This document shows positions 48,907 through 57,155 of a stretch of 64,000 nt of DNA, in pieces. Below the pieces are notes generated by a model. It saw only the letters and a program-made list of their open reading frames with translations. It did no database searches and was not told the DNA's origin. The position numbers and the translations under genes were made by a program. Source of the stretch: Rhizobium sp. CC-YZS058 (GTDB taxonomy: Bacteria; Pseudomonadota; Alphaproteobacteria; Rhizobiales; Rhizobiaceae). Position 1 is the stretch's first letter. Every line of letters starts with the position of its first letter. Where the stretch lies: contig NZ_JAYESJ010000001.1 of assembly GCF_034720595.1 (NCBI RefSeq), positions 250,501 through 314,500 on the forward strand, in the 5' to 3' direction.

Positions 48907-49734
48907 TCAGGACCGCAGGAGGGTCCGGGAGGTTAGAAATTCCGTTGCCCGCACAAAACGCTCGAGATCGCGCCCGGACCGGACGCGCAGCATGAGATGC
49001 ACCACGGGCAAAAGCCGCGCAAGCCGGGAAACGAGCTCGGCCAAGGCAAATTCGGCATTCTCGGGGCGGAAACGCCGCCAGGCAGCCAGTGTCGCGATCG
49101 GCGTGGTGGCGGAGAGCGCGCGCGTCGTCGTGTCCAGGAGCAGCAGCCAGACGTCGCGGGCCTGCGCCATGGCGAGCGGCATCACCGCCGCCGGATCTTC
49201 CTCGAAATCGAAAAAACCGAACTGGCCGTCGGGGAGGGCGAAATCACGCGGGTGAGGGCGCCCATGGCAAAGGCCGGCCCCATGGACGCGGCCAAGCTCC
49301 AGCCCGCAGCGTTCGACCAGGGCCTCATGGCCATTCGGATCCTGCTGCCGCATGGCAACGAGCTGCACCCCGACGGAGGGGCCGAGATCCGAAAGGACAA
49401 GCGCCGAGCGGCTGCGGTAGAGCACCTCCGGCACCGTGAATCCATGAGTTCGAAACGCGTCGATCTGCCGGCATTCGCGCTCGATCATTCCGGCCGCATC
49501 GAGGTGGGGCGAAGGGCGCAACCCCGGCATGCCGCCGAGGCGGGCAATCAGCGAGAGCGCCTGATGCGCAGGCGCAAAGCGGCGATCCATGTAGCGCTTG
49601 ATCCAGACCGCACGGTCGGAGAGGACGACGCGCTGCACGCGACGATTCCCGCCGGCGAGGGCCGCCAGCATGGTCTCGATATCGTCGTCCTTCAGCGGGG
49701 GTATCGTGGTGCCCTGCAGGTCCGTGCTCGTCAC
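48907..49734 (-). CDS. Kinase-like (BUD32/LPS-kinase-fold) protein
   Basis: About 275 residues. A kinase-like fold is suggested by [21 protein letters not shown] (Lys region), a [24 protein letters not shown] hinge-type stretch, a catalytic-loop-like [11 protein letters not shown], and DFEEDP in the DFG position. The usual HGD catalytic Asp is replaced by Arg in HGR, so activity is doubtful. The GTG at 49734 is used because the upstream part of the frame contains the rplT terminator; ATG at 49671 is an alternative. It is upstream of pheS in the same direction. Confidence 0.65.
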   Translation of the reverse strand: MTSTDLQGTTIPPLKDDDIETMLAALAGGNRRVQRVVLSDRAVWIKRYMDRRFAPAHQALSLIARLGGMPGLRPSPHLDAAGMIERECRQIDAFRTHGFTVPEVLYRSRSALVLSDLGPSVGVQLVAMRQQDPNGHEALVERCGLELGRVHGAGLCHGRPHPRDFALPDGQFGFFDFEEDPAAVMPLAMAQARDVWLLLLDTTTRALSATTPIATLAAWRRFRPENAEFALAELVSRLARLLPVVHLMLRVRSGRDLERFVRATEFLTSRTLLRS

Positions 49735-49867
49735 GTGTCGTTGCTTCCGCAGCCATGGGCCAAATCCTGGATGGTCGAGCGATCTCGGGCATTTGGCGGT
49801 GAAGAAAAGTCCGGGTTGGGCGGGCGGATCGCCCGAGCTCCGGCAACGGTCGCAGCCGTCAAAGAAA

Positions 49868-49895
49868 AACCCGCGCCAGACAGCCGGCGCGGGTT
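49868..49895 (-). terminator. Terminator of the rpmI-rplT operon
   Basis: AACCCGCGCC (49868-49877) pairs with GGCGCGGGTT (49886-49895), eight-base loop, followed on the minus strand by TTTTTCTTT. It lies about 120 bases past the rplT stop, separating ribosomal genes from the kinase-like/pheS unit. Confidence 0.88.
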
Positions 49896-50016
49896 CCACA
49901 GACTCGATCTCAGGCCTTCGGGCGGGGGCGCTGTCCGTCTATCCGCCGGAGCGGACATGCAGGCGGCGCCCATCGATCCTCAAGCCTGCGCGGTCAGGTT
50001 CTGACCGCGTGCGGGC

Positions 50017-50421
50017 TCAGCGAACCGCGCTTTCGAACTCGTTGGCCGTGCCGGTGTCCTTGAGGTAGGCGAGCGCACCCTTGGAGGCTTCGACGAGGGC
50101 GCCGAAGGCTGCCGGCTCATGGATCGCCATGTCGGACAAAACCTTGCGGTCGACTTCGATGCCGGCCTTGGTCAGGCCATCGATGAAGCGGCCGTAGGTC
50201 AGGCCGTGCTCGCGAACGGCGGCGTTGATGCGCTGGATCCAGAGCGCACGGAAATTGCGCTTCTTGACGCGGCGGTCGCGCGTTGCAAACTGCTTGGACC
50301 GGTCCACCGCAGCCTTGGCGGCGCGGATGGTGTTCTTGCGACGACCGTAAAAGCCCTTGGCGGCCTTGAGCGTCTTCTTGTGCTTGGCGTGGGCGGTCAC
50401 GCCGCGTTTTACACGTGCCAT
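50017..50421 (-). CDS. rplT: 50S ribosomal protein L20
   Basis: 134 residues, highly basic: [39 protein letters not shown], and [20 protein letters not shown] are the conserved L20 blocks. It binds 23S rRNA early in large-subunit assembly. It is 36 bases downstream of rpmI in the canonical order infC-rpmI-rplT. Confidence 0.98.
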   Translation of the reverse strand: MARVKRGVTAHAKHKKTLKAAKGFYGRRKNTIRAAKAAVDRSKQFATRDRRVKKRNFRALWIQRINAAVREHGLTYGRFIDGLTKAGIEVDRKVLSDMAIHEPAAFGALVEASKGALAYLKDTGTANEFESAVR

Positions 50422-50457
50422 GGTATGATCTCCTTAAAATCCAAAAAGCGCCGGGTC

Positions 50458-50661
50458 TCAGAGACCGTTGGGCAGGTAGTTCTTGACGACCTTCTTGCCG
50501 TCGGGCTCGGCCAGCACCATCGTGCCGCGGGCGTCGCGAATGAACTTGTTGGACCGCTTGATCATGCCGTGGCGCTTGCCGGCGGCAGCCGCTACGACCT
50601 TGCCGGTGGCGGTGATCTTGAACCGCTTCTTGGCAGAGGATTTCGTCTTCATCTTGGGCAT
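50458..50661 (-). CDS. rpmI: 50S ribosomal protein L35
   Basis: 67 residues beginning [20 protein letters not shown], with the conserved [20 protein letters not shown] and [13 protein letters not shown] blocks. ATG 50661 is set by the invariant N-terminus; the open frame runs on to 50793 without coding meaning. It lies between infC and rplT. Confidence 0.97.
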   Translation of the reverse strand: MPKMKTKSSAKKRFKITATGKVVAAAAGKRHGMIKRSNKFIRDARGTMVLAEPDGKKVVKNYLPNGL

Positions 50662-50834
50662 TTCGCTACTCCGTTTGTTCTTGATCTGAGAACGACTGAC
50701 GAGGTCGCCTCCAGCGTAAAGAACGGCCACGGCATGCCCTGCCGGACCGTTCGGACGGCGGCTTGTAGCCGAACTGCCGAGGAAGTGCAACATGCCGCGC
50801 GCGGAAAGGCGCGCGGCTCGCGCCCGTAAACGAA

Positions 50835-50866
50835 AAAGCCGCCCGGCCTTGCAGCGGAGCGGCTTT
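50835..50866 (-). terminator. Terminator between infC and rpmI
   Basis: AAAGCCGC (50835-50842) pairs with GCGGCTTT (50859-50866) around a GC-rich interior. On the minus strand the stem is followed by TTTTTCG. It starts about 25 bases after the infC stop, so infC messages could end here or read through into rpmI-rplT. Confidence 0.65.
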
Positions 50867-50891
50867 CTTAAGATCGCGACGTCGACGGCGC

Positions 50892-51428
50892 TTACTTCGG
50901 CGCCAGAACCATCATCATCTGACGGCCTTCGAGCTTGGGCTCGGCTTCGACCTTGGCAATGCCGAGCGTGTCTTCCTTGACCTGCAGCAGCAGCTTCATG
51001 CCGAGTTCCTGGTGGGCCATTTCGCGGCCGCGGAACTTCAGCGTGACCTTGACCTTGTCACCCTCTTCGAAGAAGCGGTTCATCGCCTTCATCTTCACCT
51101 CGTAATCATGGGTGTCGATGTTGGGACGCATCTTGATCTCTTTGATCTCGATGATCTTCTGCTTCTTGCGTGCCTCGGCCGCCTTTTTCTGCGTCGCGTA
51201 TTTCAGCTTGCCGAGATCGAGGATCTTGCACACGGGCGGCTCGGCATTGGGCGAGATCTCGACGAGGTCGAGGCCGGCCTCTTCCGCCATGCGGAGTGCC
51301 TGGTCGGTCGGAACGATGCCCTGGTTTGCGCCCTCGGCATCGATGAGCTGGATCCGGGGAACCCGGATCTCCCTGTTGGAGCGCGGTCCGTCCTTAACCG
51401 GGGCATCCGTTTTGAAAGGTCTGCGAAT
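50892..51428 (-). CDS. infC: Translation initiation factor IF-3 (ATT start)
   Basis: 178 residues when read from ATT at 51428. Only this start includes the conserved N-terminal domain ([20 protein letters not shown], then [16 protein letters not shown]); the first ATG in frame, at 51290, would remove 46 residues. The C-terminal domain has [21 protein letters not shown] and [18 protein letters not shown] lies eight bases upstream of the ATT. infC is known to use AUU so that IF-3 can repress its own translation. Confidence 0.95.
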   Translation of the reverse strand: MRRPFKTDAPVKDGPRSNREIRVPRIQLIDAEGANQGIVPTDQALRMAEEAGLDLVEISPNAEPPVCKILDLGKLKYATQKKAAEARKKQKIIEIKEIKMRPNIDTHDYEVKMKAMNRFFEEGDKVKVTLKFRGREMAHQELGMKLLLQVKEDTLGIAKVEAEPKLEGRQMMMVLAPK

Positions 51429-51436
51429 GGTCGTAT

Positions 51437-51441
51437 TCTCC
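51437..51441 (-). promoter_or_regulatory. Ribosome binding site for the ATT-initiated infC
   Basis: AGGAG on the minus strand, eight bases before the ATT codon at 51426-51428, within GGCAGGAGAATACGACC. It decides the non-canonical start and is the likely site of IF-3 autoregulation. Confidence 0.8.
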
Positions 51442-51625
51442 TGCCGTTGATCGGATCATGGTTTGCCGATGCTTGGTTCGTTCGCTAAAGCCAACGAACG
51501 GCCAAGCGCCGGAAAAAATCTCAAGGCGCGCCTTTTAGCATGGCATCGCGAAAAAATCACCACCTGTCGTCGCGTCCGCGAATCTGTTTTCTACGAATTT
51601 CCCCTGAGAAGGCGAGAAATCCGCA

Positions 51626-52450
51626 ATGAGAGTGAGGATCTGTCCGGTGTCGAACCTCGAACCCCACCGCATCACCGTCGGAAACGGCGCCGAATCGCGC
51701 AGCATCGCCTATCATCTGCGCCTGCCATCCGATGCCGCCAAGTCCGCTCTCGTCTGGCTTGGAGGCTATGGTTCCGATATGAGCGGAACCAAGGCTCTGG
51801 AACTCGACCGCTATGCCGAGGCGCTCGGCGCCGCCTGCCTTCGCCACGACTATTCCGGCCATGGCGCCTCGGGCGGGGCCTTCCGGGATGGAACGATCTC
51901 GCGGTGGGTGGAAGAAAGTCTTGCTGTTCTCGATCATGTGGGACGCGATGCGCCCGGCTTCAACCGTCTCGTCCTCGTCGGCTCCTCCATGGGGGCCTGG
52001 ATTGCGCTGCGGATGGTGGAGGAGCTGCGCAAGCGCGGCGAAGGCGGGCGGCTGGCCGGGCTCGTCCTGATCGCGCCGGCGCCGGACTTCACGCTCGACC
52101 TCATCGAGCCGCATCTGACCGAGGACGATCGGGCGGCGCTTGCGGATTGCGGCTTTATGGAAGAGGCGTCTCTCTATGGGTCGGATCCGGTCATCTATAC
52201 CGCCGGTCTCATCGAGGATGGGCGGAAGAACCGGGTCATGGCGGGGATCATCGAGACCGGCTGCCCGGTCCATATTCTCCAGGGCATGGCCGATCCGGAC
52301 GTCCCCTATGCCCATGCCCTGAAGCTCATGGAGCATCTGCCGGCCGATGATCTCGTGATGACGCTGATCGCCGATGGCGACCATCGCCTGTCGCGGCCCG
52401 AAGATCTGGAGCGGATGCGGGCCGCTCTGGAAGGCCTCCTCCTGGATTGA
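51626..52450 (+). CDS. Alpha/beta hydrolase
   Basis: 274 residues. Alpha/beta-hydrolase fold with LVWLGGYGSDMSGTKALEL (oxyanion strand), CLRHDYSGHGASGG, the nucleophile elbow LVGSSMGAWIALRM (Ser), an Asp in ILQGMADPDVPYAHA and the final His in IADGDHRLSRPEDL. The pattern resembles ABHD10/palmitoyl-thioesterase-like esterases; the substrate is unknown. ATG 51626 is used; GTG 51647 is an alternative. It diverges from infC. Confidence 0.85.
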   Translation: MRVRICPVSNLEPHRITVGNGAESRSIAYHLRLPSDAAKSALVWLGGYGSDMSGTKALELDRYAEALGAACLRHDYSGHGASGGAFRDGTISRWVEESLAVLDHVGRDAPGFNRLVLVGSSMGAWIALRMVEELRKRGEGGRLAGLVLIAPAPDFTLDLIEPHLTEDDRAALADCGFMEEASLYGSDPVIYTAGLIEDGRKNRVMAGIIETGCPVHILQGMADPDVPYAHALKLMEHLPADDLVMTLIADGDHRLSRPEDLERMRAALEGLLLD

Positions 52451-52704
52451 GCAGGCCGGGAAACGCTGGCCGGACGGCGTGTCTGCCGATGGTGCCGATT
52501 TGCCGCGCGCCTTAACCATACGGAGCAATCCCCAATTCTGGACATTGACTTCGCTCCGTTGCGCTTGTTAACTCTTTGTTAACGATCAGAGCGGCGCGGG
52601 GCGGGGCCTCAGGAAGCCGGCGGCATTATCGACATTTTGCGGGGGATCTCACGGCGCTTCCAGCGGAAGCGGCTGCGTGCGAACCTGCGCCACAGGGGAT
52701 GTGC

Positions 52705-53325
52705 ATGGCGCAACTATCCGGGGTCATGAAGATCGCAGCCGCGCTCGCGGTGGTCTTTGCATCGGCAGGGGCGGCAGTGCCCGCGCCAGGGTCAACCGCT
52801 CTCTTCATGAAGACGGGGGCCGTCACATCCCAGCCCATCGGGCATTATGAATTCTGCCAGACGCATGAGGACGAGTGCTCGGTCCGGACGCGGCCAGGCC
52901 CCGCGCCCCGCGTCACGGCCTATGGCTGGTCGATCATCCGCTCGATCAATGCCGATACCAATCGCGAAATCGTTCCCATGACCGACGAGGCGCTTTATGG
53001 GCGTGACGAGGTCTGGACCTATCCCGACAAGGCCGGCGACTGCGAGGATTATGTTCTCCTCAAGCGCAAGCGCCTGCTGGAGAAGGGCTTTTCTGCCGGC
53101 GACCTGCTGATCACCGTCGTGCGCAAGCCGGATGGGGAGGGACATGCCATCTTGACCGTGCGCACCGACCAGGGTGATTTCGTGCTCGACAATCTCGACA
53201 ACGAGGTCAAGCTCTGGACCAAGACGCCCTATCGCTTTCTCAAGCGGCAGGCCTCGTTCAATTCCGGCCGCTGGGTCACGATCGACAATGGCGCGGAAGT
53301 GCTGGTTGGCTCGGTCGGCCGCTAA
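52705..53325 (+). CDS. Transglutaminase-like cysteine proteinase (BTLCP family)
   Basis: 206 residues with a signal peptide (IAAALAVVFASAGAAVPA). Catalytic triad candidates are the Cys in DKAGDCEDYVLLKR, His in GEGHAILTV and Asp in FVLDNLDNEV. The family is common in rhizobia, often linked to periplasmic proteolysis (LapG-like relatives). ATG 52705 is chosen with AGGGG seven bases upstream. A strong terminator follows directly. Confidence 0.87.
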   Translation: MAQLSGVMKIAAALAVVFASAGAAVPAPGSTALFMKTGAVTSQPIGHYEFCQTHEDECSVRTRPGPAPRVTAYGWSIIRSINADTNREIVPMTDEALYGRDEVWTYPDKAGDCEDYVLLKRKRLLEKGFSAGDLLITVVRKPDGEGHAILTVRTDQGDFVLDNLDNEVKLWTKTPYRFLKRQASFNSGRWVTIDNGAEVLVGSVGR

Positions 53326-53348
53326 ACACGAAGCAACGCTGTCCGGCG

Positions 53349-53371
53349 AACAGGCGCCCTCGGCGCCTGTT
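53349..53371 (+). terminator. Terminator after the BTLCP gene
   Basis: AACAGGCGCC (53349-53358) pairs perfectly with GGCGCCTGTT (53362-53371) over a three-base loop, followed by TTTCGTTTTC on the plus strand, 24 bases past the stop. Confidence 0.9.
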
Positions 53372-53432
53372 TTCGTTTTCGGGCCTGATCGACGGCTGGT
53401 CATGACGTCCGGCAGTCGCGCGCGGCGCGGCC

Positions 53433-54416
53433 TCAGGCGCTGCCGATCAAGATGCCCGCCGCCAGAACCAGCCCGCCCCCCAGCACCACCTGGAAGGCTG
53501 CGCGCAGGAAGGGCGTTTCCATGAAGCGGTTCTGGATGAAGGCGATGGCCCAGAGTTCGATGAATACGATGGCGATTGCCAGGATCGTCGCGGTCCAGAA
53601 GGACGGAATGAGATAGGGTAAGGCATGGCCGAGGCCGCCGAGCGTCGTCATGATGCCGCAGGCCAGGCCGCGCTTGATCGGTGATCCCCGTCCGGAAATC
53701 TTGCCATCGTCGTGCGCGGCCTCCGTGAATCCCATGGAGATGCCGGCGCCGACCGAGGCCGAAAGGCCGACGAGGAAGGTCTGCCAGCTGTCCTGCGTGG
53801 CGAAGGCGGCGGCGAAGATCGGCGCCAGCGTCGAGACCGAGCCGTCCATCAATCCGGCAAGGCCCGGCTGCACATAGGTCAGTACGAACTGACGTCGCGC
53901 TGTCTCGTCCTCCTTGCCCCGTGCCTCCTCGGTCATGTGTCGGCCTTCCAGCATGCGCGCCGTGTCGCTGTGGCCTTCTTCGGCCAAGGCCAGATCGCCC
54001 AGCAGCTGGCGGGTCTGCGCATCCGTCGTGCGCTTGGCGGCTTCAAGGTAGAAGCTGTGCGCTTCCTCCTCCATCCGTTCGGCTTCGTCCCGAATCTGCT
54101 CCAGCGTCAGGGTCTGGCGCAGCCAGTCGGGTCTCTGACTGATGAAGCCCGACACGTGCTCGCGACGGATCAGCGGGATGCGGTCTCCGAACCGGCGGCG
54201 GTGCATGTCGATCAGCATGTTGCGATGGCTGTGCTCCACCTCCGCCATGTCCTCGAACACCTTGGCGGAGGCCGGATAGTCGGCGCGCAGATGGTCGGCA
54301 TAGGCGAGGTAGATGCGGGCATCATCCTCTTCGGACGAAATCGCCAGCGCGAGAATTTCCTGCTCCGACAGCGTGTCGAAGCGGCGGCGGGATGTCGTGG
54401 GGAAGGAGAAGAGCAT
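53433..54416 (-). CDS. mbfA: Membrane-bound ferritin MbfA (iron exporter)
   Basis: 327 residues. The N-terminal ferritin-like domain has diiron-type Glu/His motifs (SSEEDDARIYLAYADHL, EDMAEVEHSHRNML, EEEAHSFYLEAAK, LALAEEGHSD). The C-terminal VIT1/CCC1-like membrane domain begins VQPGLAGLMDGSVSTLAPIF. MbfA exports iron and protects against peroxide, and is repressed by Irr under iron limitation in rhizobia. A perfect iron control element lies 12 bases upstream of the ATG; AAAGGG is the ribosome site. Confidence 0.93.
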   Translation of the reverse strand: MLFSFPTTSRRRFDTLSEQEILALAISSEEDDARIYLAYADHLRADYPASAKVFEDMAEVEHSHRNMLIDMHRRRFGDRIPLIRREHVSGFISQRPDWLRQTLTLEQIRDEAERMEEEAHSFYLEAAKRTTDAQTRQLLGDLALAEEGHSDTARMLEGRHMTEEARGKEDETARRQFVLTYVQPGLAGLMDGSVSTLAPIFAAAFATQDSWQTFLVGLSASVGAGISMGFTEAAHDDGKISGRGSPIKRGLACGIMTTLGGLGHALPYLIPSFWTATILAIAIVFIELWAIAFIQNRFMETPFLRAAFQVVLGGGLVLAAGILIGSA

Positions 54417-54428
54417 GGCAGACCCTTT

Positions 54429-54445
54429 TTTAGAACGGTTCTAAA
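54429..54445. promoter_or_regulatory. Iron control element (Irr box) of mbfA
   Basis: TTTAGAACGGTTCTAAA is a perfect 17-bp palindrome and matches the ICE consensus TTTAGAANNNTTCTAAA recognised by Irr in rhizobia. It sits 12 bases upstream of the mbfA ATG, so bound Irr would block mbfA transcription when iron is scarce. Confidence 0.9.
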
Positions 54446-54641
54446 CTAGGCGGATCGGCGAGAAATGCAAGCCTTGGGGAGATGGCGACTTACGCTTTTG
54501 CGGCGCGCAGCAGGCGGGCCGATTCAAAGGGCCTTTGACCGGCGTGGGCGAAGGAACAAAACTGCAAGTTCTCGCGTTTTCTGGTTGCAAACGTTCGAAG
54601 GAACCATCGAACGACAGATTTTGAACCCACGGAGAATGACT

Positions 54642-54893
54642 ATGGACGTTAACGGCGTAGGCTGGCTTGCAGCAATCATCATCGGCGGCTTTGCCGGCTG
54701 GCTCGCAGAGCAGTTCATGAAGTCCAATATGGGCGTGTTCATGAACATCATCCTCGGCATTCTCGGCGCGGTCGTGCTGAACGCCATTCTCGCCTTCGCC
54801 GGCGTCGGCTTTACCGGCTGGCTGGCCTACCTCGTGGTCGGCTTCATCGGTGCCTGCCTGCTGATTGCCATCGGTCGCGCTATTCGCCGCTAA
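54642..54893 (+). CDS. GlsB/YeaQ/YmgE family small membrane protein
   Basis: 83 residues, three hydrophobic segments with Gly-zipper character: GWLAAIIIGGFAGWLAEQFM, FMNIILGILGAVVLNAILAFAGVG and LAYLVVGFIGACLLIAIGRAIRR. This is the transglycosylase-associated/GlsB stress family. ATG 54642 is chosen since GGAG lies seven bases upstream; ATG 54636 would be too close. Confidence 0.88.
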   Translation: MDVNGVGWLAAIIIGGFAGWLAEQFMKSNMGVFMNIILGILGAVVLNAILAFAGVGFTGWLAYLVVGFIGACLLIAIGRAIRR

Positions 54894-54921
54894 GGTGGAT
54901 GGCTGAACAAGGATCCGCATC

Positions 54922-55249
54922 ATGTTGACGTTTTCAGGCGAAGGCAACGGTCAGGGGAGGCTCGAAATCAACGGCGCCTCGCAGCCTGTGACCTATGAAC
55001 TGGTCGTCGCCCGCGAAGAGGACGATACAACAGGTGCGCATCCGCCTGGATGCGCCGCGAGACTGGCTGATGAAGCAGGGTTTCAGCGGCGAGGCGATCC
55101 TTGTTCGCGACAATGGAAGCCGCATTGCGGTGCGCCGCGATGGCGGTGTCGATGTTGCGGACTCTGTGTCAGTGACGCTCGAAGGCTATGACGACAGCCT
55201 CGACAACGGGCCGGAGCTGAGACAGGCCTATCCGGAACTCAGGCACTGA
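54922..55249 (+). pseudogene. Frameshifted small conserved protein
   Basis: The frame from ATG 54922 reads MLTFSGEGNGQGRLEINGAS and VTYELVVAREEDDTT, then becomes incoherent. The continuation QVRIRLDAPRDWLMKQGFSG to AYPELRH is in the +1 frame, ending at 55249. Removing one A near 55030 (GATACAACAGG) restores a single protein of about 108 residues. The function is unknown. It is either a real decayed gene or a one-base sequencing error. Co-directional with the GlsB-like gene 28 bases upstream. Confidence 0.7.
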
Positions 55250-55270
55250 GCATCGGACAATGCGATCAAG

Positions 55271-55302
55271 AAAAAGGGCGCTCCGGGAGGGGCGCCCTTT
55301 TT
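55271..55302. terminator. Bidirectional terminator between convergent genes
   Basis: AAAAAGGGCGC (55271-55281) pairs with GCGCCCTTTTT (55292-55302), giving a T-run on both strands. It serves the plus-strand gene ending at 55249 and efp ending at 55326. Confidence 0.92.
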
Positions 55303-55325
55303 GCGTTTCGATCTTGCGGACCGGC

Positions 55326-55895
55326 TCAGTCCTTGGCGCGCTCGACATAGGAGCCGTCTTCGGTGGCGATGACGACGCGCGTACCGGAGGTGATGTGCGG
55401 CGGGACGAGCGTGCGGATACCGTTCGACAGATTGGCCGGCTTGTAGGAAGACGAAGCCGTCTGCCCCTTGGTGACCGGCTCGGTGTCGATGATTTCCAGC
55501 GTCACATGCCGAGGAAGCTCGATAGCGATCGCGACGCCTTCGTGGGTGGAAAGCGTCACCGCCATGCCTTCCTGCAGATAGGCCTTCCCGTCGCCGATAT
55601 CTTCGGCCGACATGACCAGCTGGTCGTAGCTTTCCGGGTTCATGAAGTGGAAGCCTTCGCCGTCTTCGTAGAGGAAGGTATGTTCGCGATCCTCGACAAA
55701 GGCACGCTCGACCTGTTCGGTCGTGCGGTAGCGCTCGGACACCTTCACGCCGTCGGAAATGCGGCGCATGTCCACCTGGGTCACCGGCGTTCCCTTGCCC
55801 GGATGGAAGTTCTGGGCGGTAAGCACGACATAGAGCTTGCCGTCGACATCGAGCACATTGCCCTTGCGCACGGAGGAGGCGATGACCTTAACCAT
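55326..55895 (-). CDS. efp: Elongation factor P
   Basis: 189 residues. The modified lysine site is K34 in [13 protein letters not shown], followed by the OB domains ([21 protein letters not shown] and C-terminal [19 protein letters not shown]). EF-P relieves ribosome stalling at polyproline. The start at 55895 is fixed by the family N-terminus [13 protein letters not shown]. It is divergent from epmA, whose product charges the lysine. Confidence 0.97.
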   Translation of the reverse strand: MVKVIASSVRKGNVLDVDGKLYVVLTAQNFHPGKGTPVTQVDMRRISDGVKVSERYRTTEQVERAFVEDREHTFLYEDGEGFHFMNPESYDQLVMSAEDIGDGKAYLQEGMAVTLSTHEGVAIAIELPRHVTLEIIDTEPVTKGQTASSSYKPANLSNGIRTLVPPHITSGTRVVIATEDGSYVERAKD

Positions 55896-56090
55896 AAGTC
55901 TTCCTTGTAACAAAGCGGGATGCATCGTAGAGGAGCGCCACCGATTGCGCTGCCGCCGCGAGGCAAGAATTGCGGATTGGCGCCGCACCTAGCGCATATT
56001 TCGGCAAATAGCCAGTGCGCCGGACAGCAACAGCCCGCGCCTTCAAGGCGGTTTTGCGCCGTCCGGCCGAGCCATGAGACACGACGCGCC

Positions 56091-57155
56091 ATGACCGCCC
56101 CTTCCGCTTCCCCCTGGTGGACCCCGCATGTCCATGCCGACCGACGGCCCTTTCTGCTGGCGCGCAACCGGATCAAGGCCGCGCTGCGGCGCTATTTCGA
56201 GGCTCAGGATTTCATCGAGGTAGAGACGCCGGCCCTGCAGGTCTCGCCCGGCAACGAGGCGCATCTCCATGCCTTCGCAACCGAGGCTGTCGGACCCGAT
56301 GGAGCGTCCAGCCCCTATTACTTGCATACCTCGCCGGAATTCGCTTGCAAGAAGCTGCTCGCGGCGGGGGAAATGCGGATTGCCTGTTTCGCACCCGTCT
56401 ATCGCAACCGCGAGCGCGGGCCGCTCCACCATCCCGAGTTCACCATGCTCGAATGGTATCGTGTCGGCGAGACCACCGAGGCACTGATGGCGGATTGCGC
56501 GATCCTGCTGCAAACCGCGGCGGAGGAGGCTGGCAGCACGCGCCTCAGCTGGCGCGGCCATGCGATCGATCCAAGTCTGTTGCCCGAGCGGCTGACGCTG
56601 GCGGCGGCCTTCGAGCGCCATGCCGGCATCGATCTTCTGGCAAGTCTTTCTCCCTCCGGCGAGACCGACCGCGCCATGCTGGCAGACGCGGTCCGCGCGG
56701 CCGGCATGCGCGTTGCGGTGGACGACACCTGGTCGGATCTCTTCAGCCGCGTTCTCGTCGAAAAGATCGAGCCGCATCTCGGCATGGAACGGGCGACCGT
56801 GCTCTGCGACTATCCGGTGGCGGAAGCGGCCCTTGCCCGGCGCAGCCCGGCCGATCCCCGCGTTGCGGAGCGGTTCGAACTCTACGCCTGCGGCGTCGAA
56901 CTGGCCAATGCCTTTGGCGAACTGACGGACCCGGCCGAGCAGCGGCGGCGTTTCGAGGCGGAAATGGCGGAGAAGGCCCGTGTCTATGGCGAGCGCTACC
57001 CGCTGGACGAGGATTTCCTGGACGCCCTTGCATCCATGCCGGAGGCAAGCGGTATAGCGTTGGGCTTTGACCGTCTCGTGATGCTGGCCTCCGGGGCCAG
57101 CCGGATCGAGCAGGTGCTCTGGGCGCCGGTTGCCCTGCCGGAGCCCGGCCGATGA
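56091..57155 (+). CDS. epmA: EF-P-lysine lysyltransferase EpmA (GenX/PoxA)
   Basis: 354 residues, a truncated class II lysyl-tRNA-synthetase-like enzyme without the anticodon domain. Motif 2 is FAPVYRNRERGPLHHPEFTMLEWY and motif 3 is ASGIALGFDRLVMLASGA. It attaches (R)-beta-lysine to K34 of EF-P. ATG 56091 is chosen; the frame upstream to 55920 is noncoding. Overlaps epmB by four bases (ATGA). Confidence 0.94.
   Translation: MTAPSASPWWTPHVHADRRPFLLARNRIKAALRRYFEAQDFIEVETPALQVSPGNEAHLHAFATEAVGPDGASSPYYLHTSPEFACKKLLAAGEMRIACFAPVYRNRERGPLHHPEFTMLEWYRVGETTEALMADCAILLQTAAEEAGSTRLSWRGHAIDPSLLPERLTLAAAFERHAGIDLLASLSPSGETDRAMLADAVRAAGMRVAVDDTWSDLFSRVLVEKIEPHLGMERATVLCDYPVAEAALARRSPADPRVAERFELYACGVELANAFGELTDPAEQRRRFEAEMAEKARVYGERYPLDEDFLDALASMPEASGIALGFDRLVMLASGASRIEQVLWAPVALPEPGR

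Noticed and set aside
49735..49899. Upstream extension of the kinase-like gene to 49899
   Set aside because: This part of the frame contains the rplT terminator hairpin and low-complexity residues, so the start was placed at GTG 49734.
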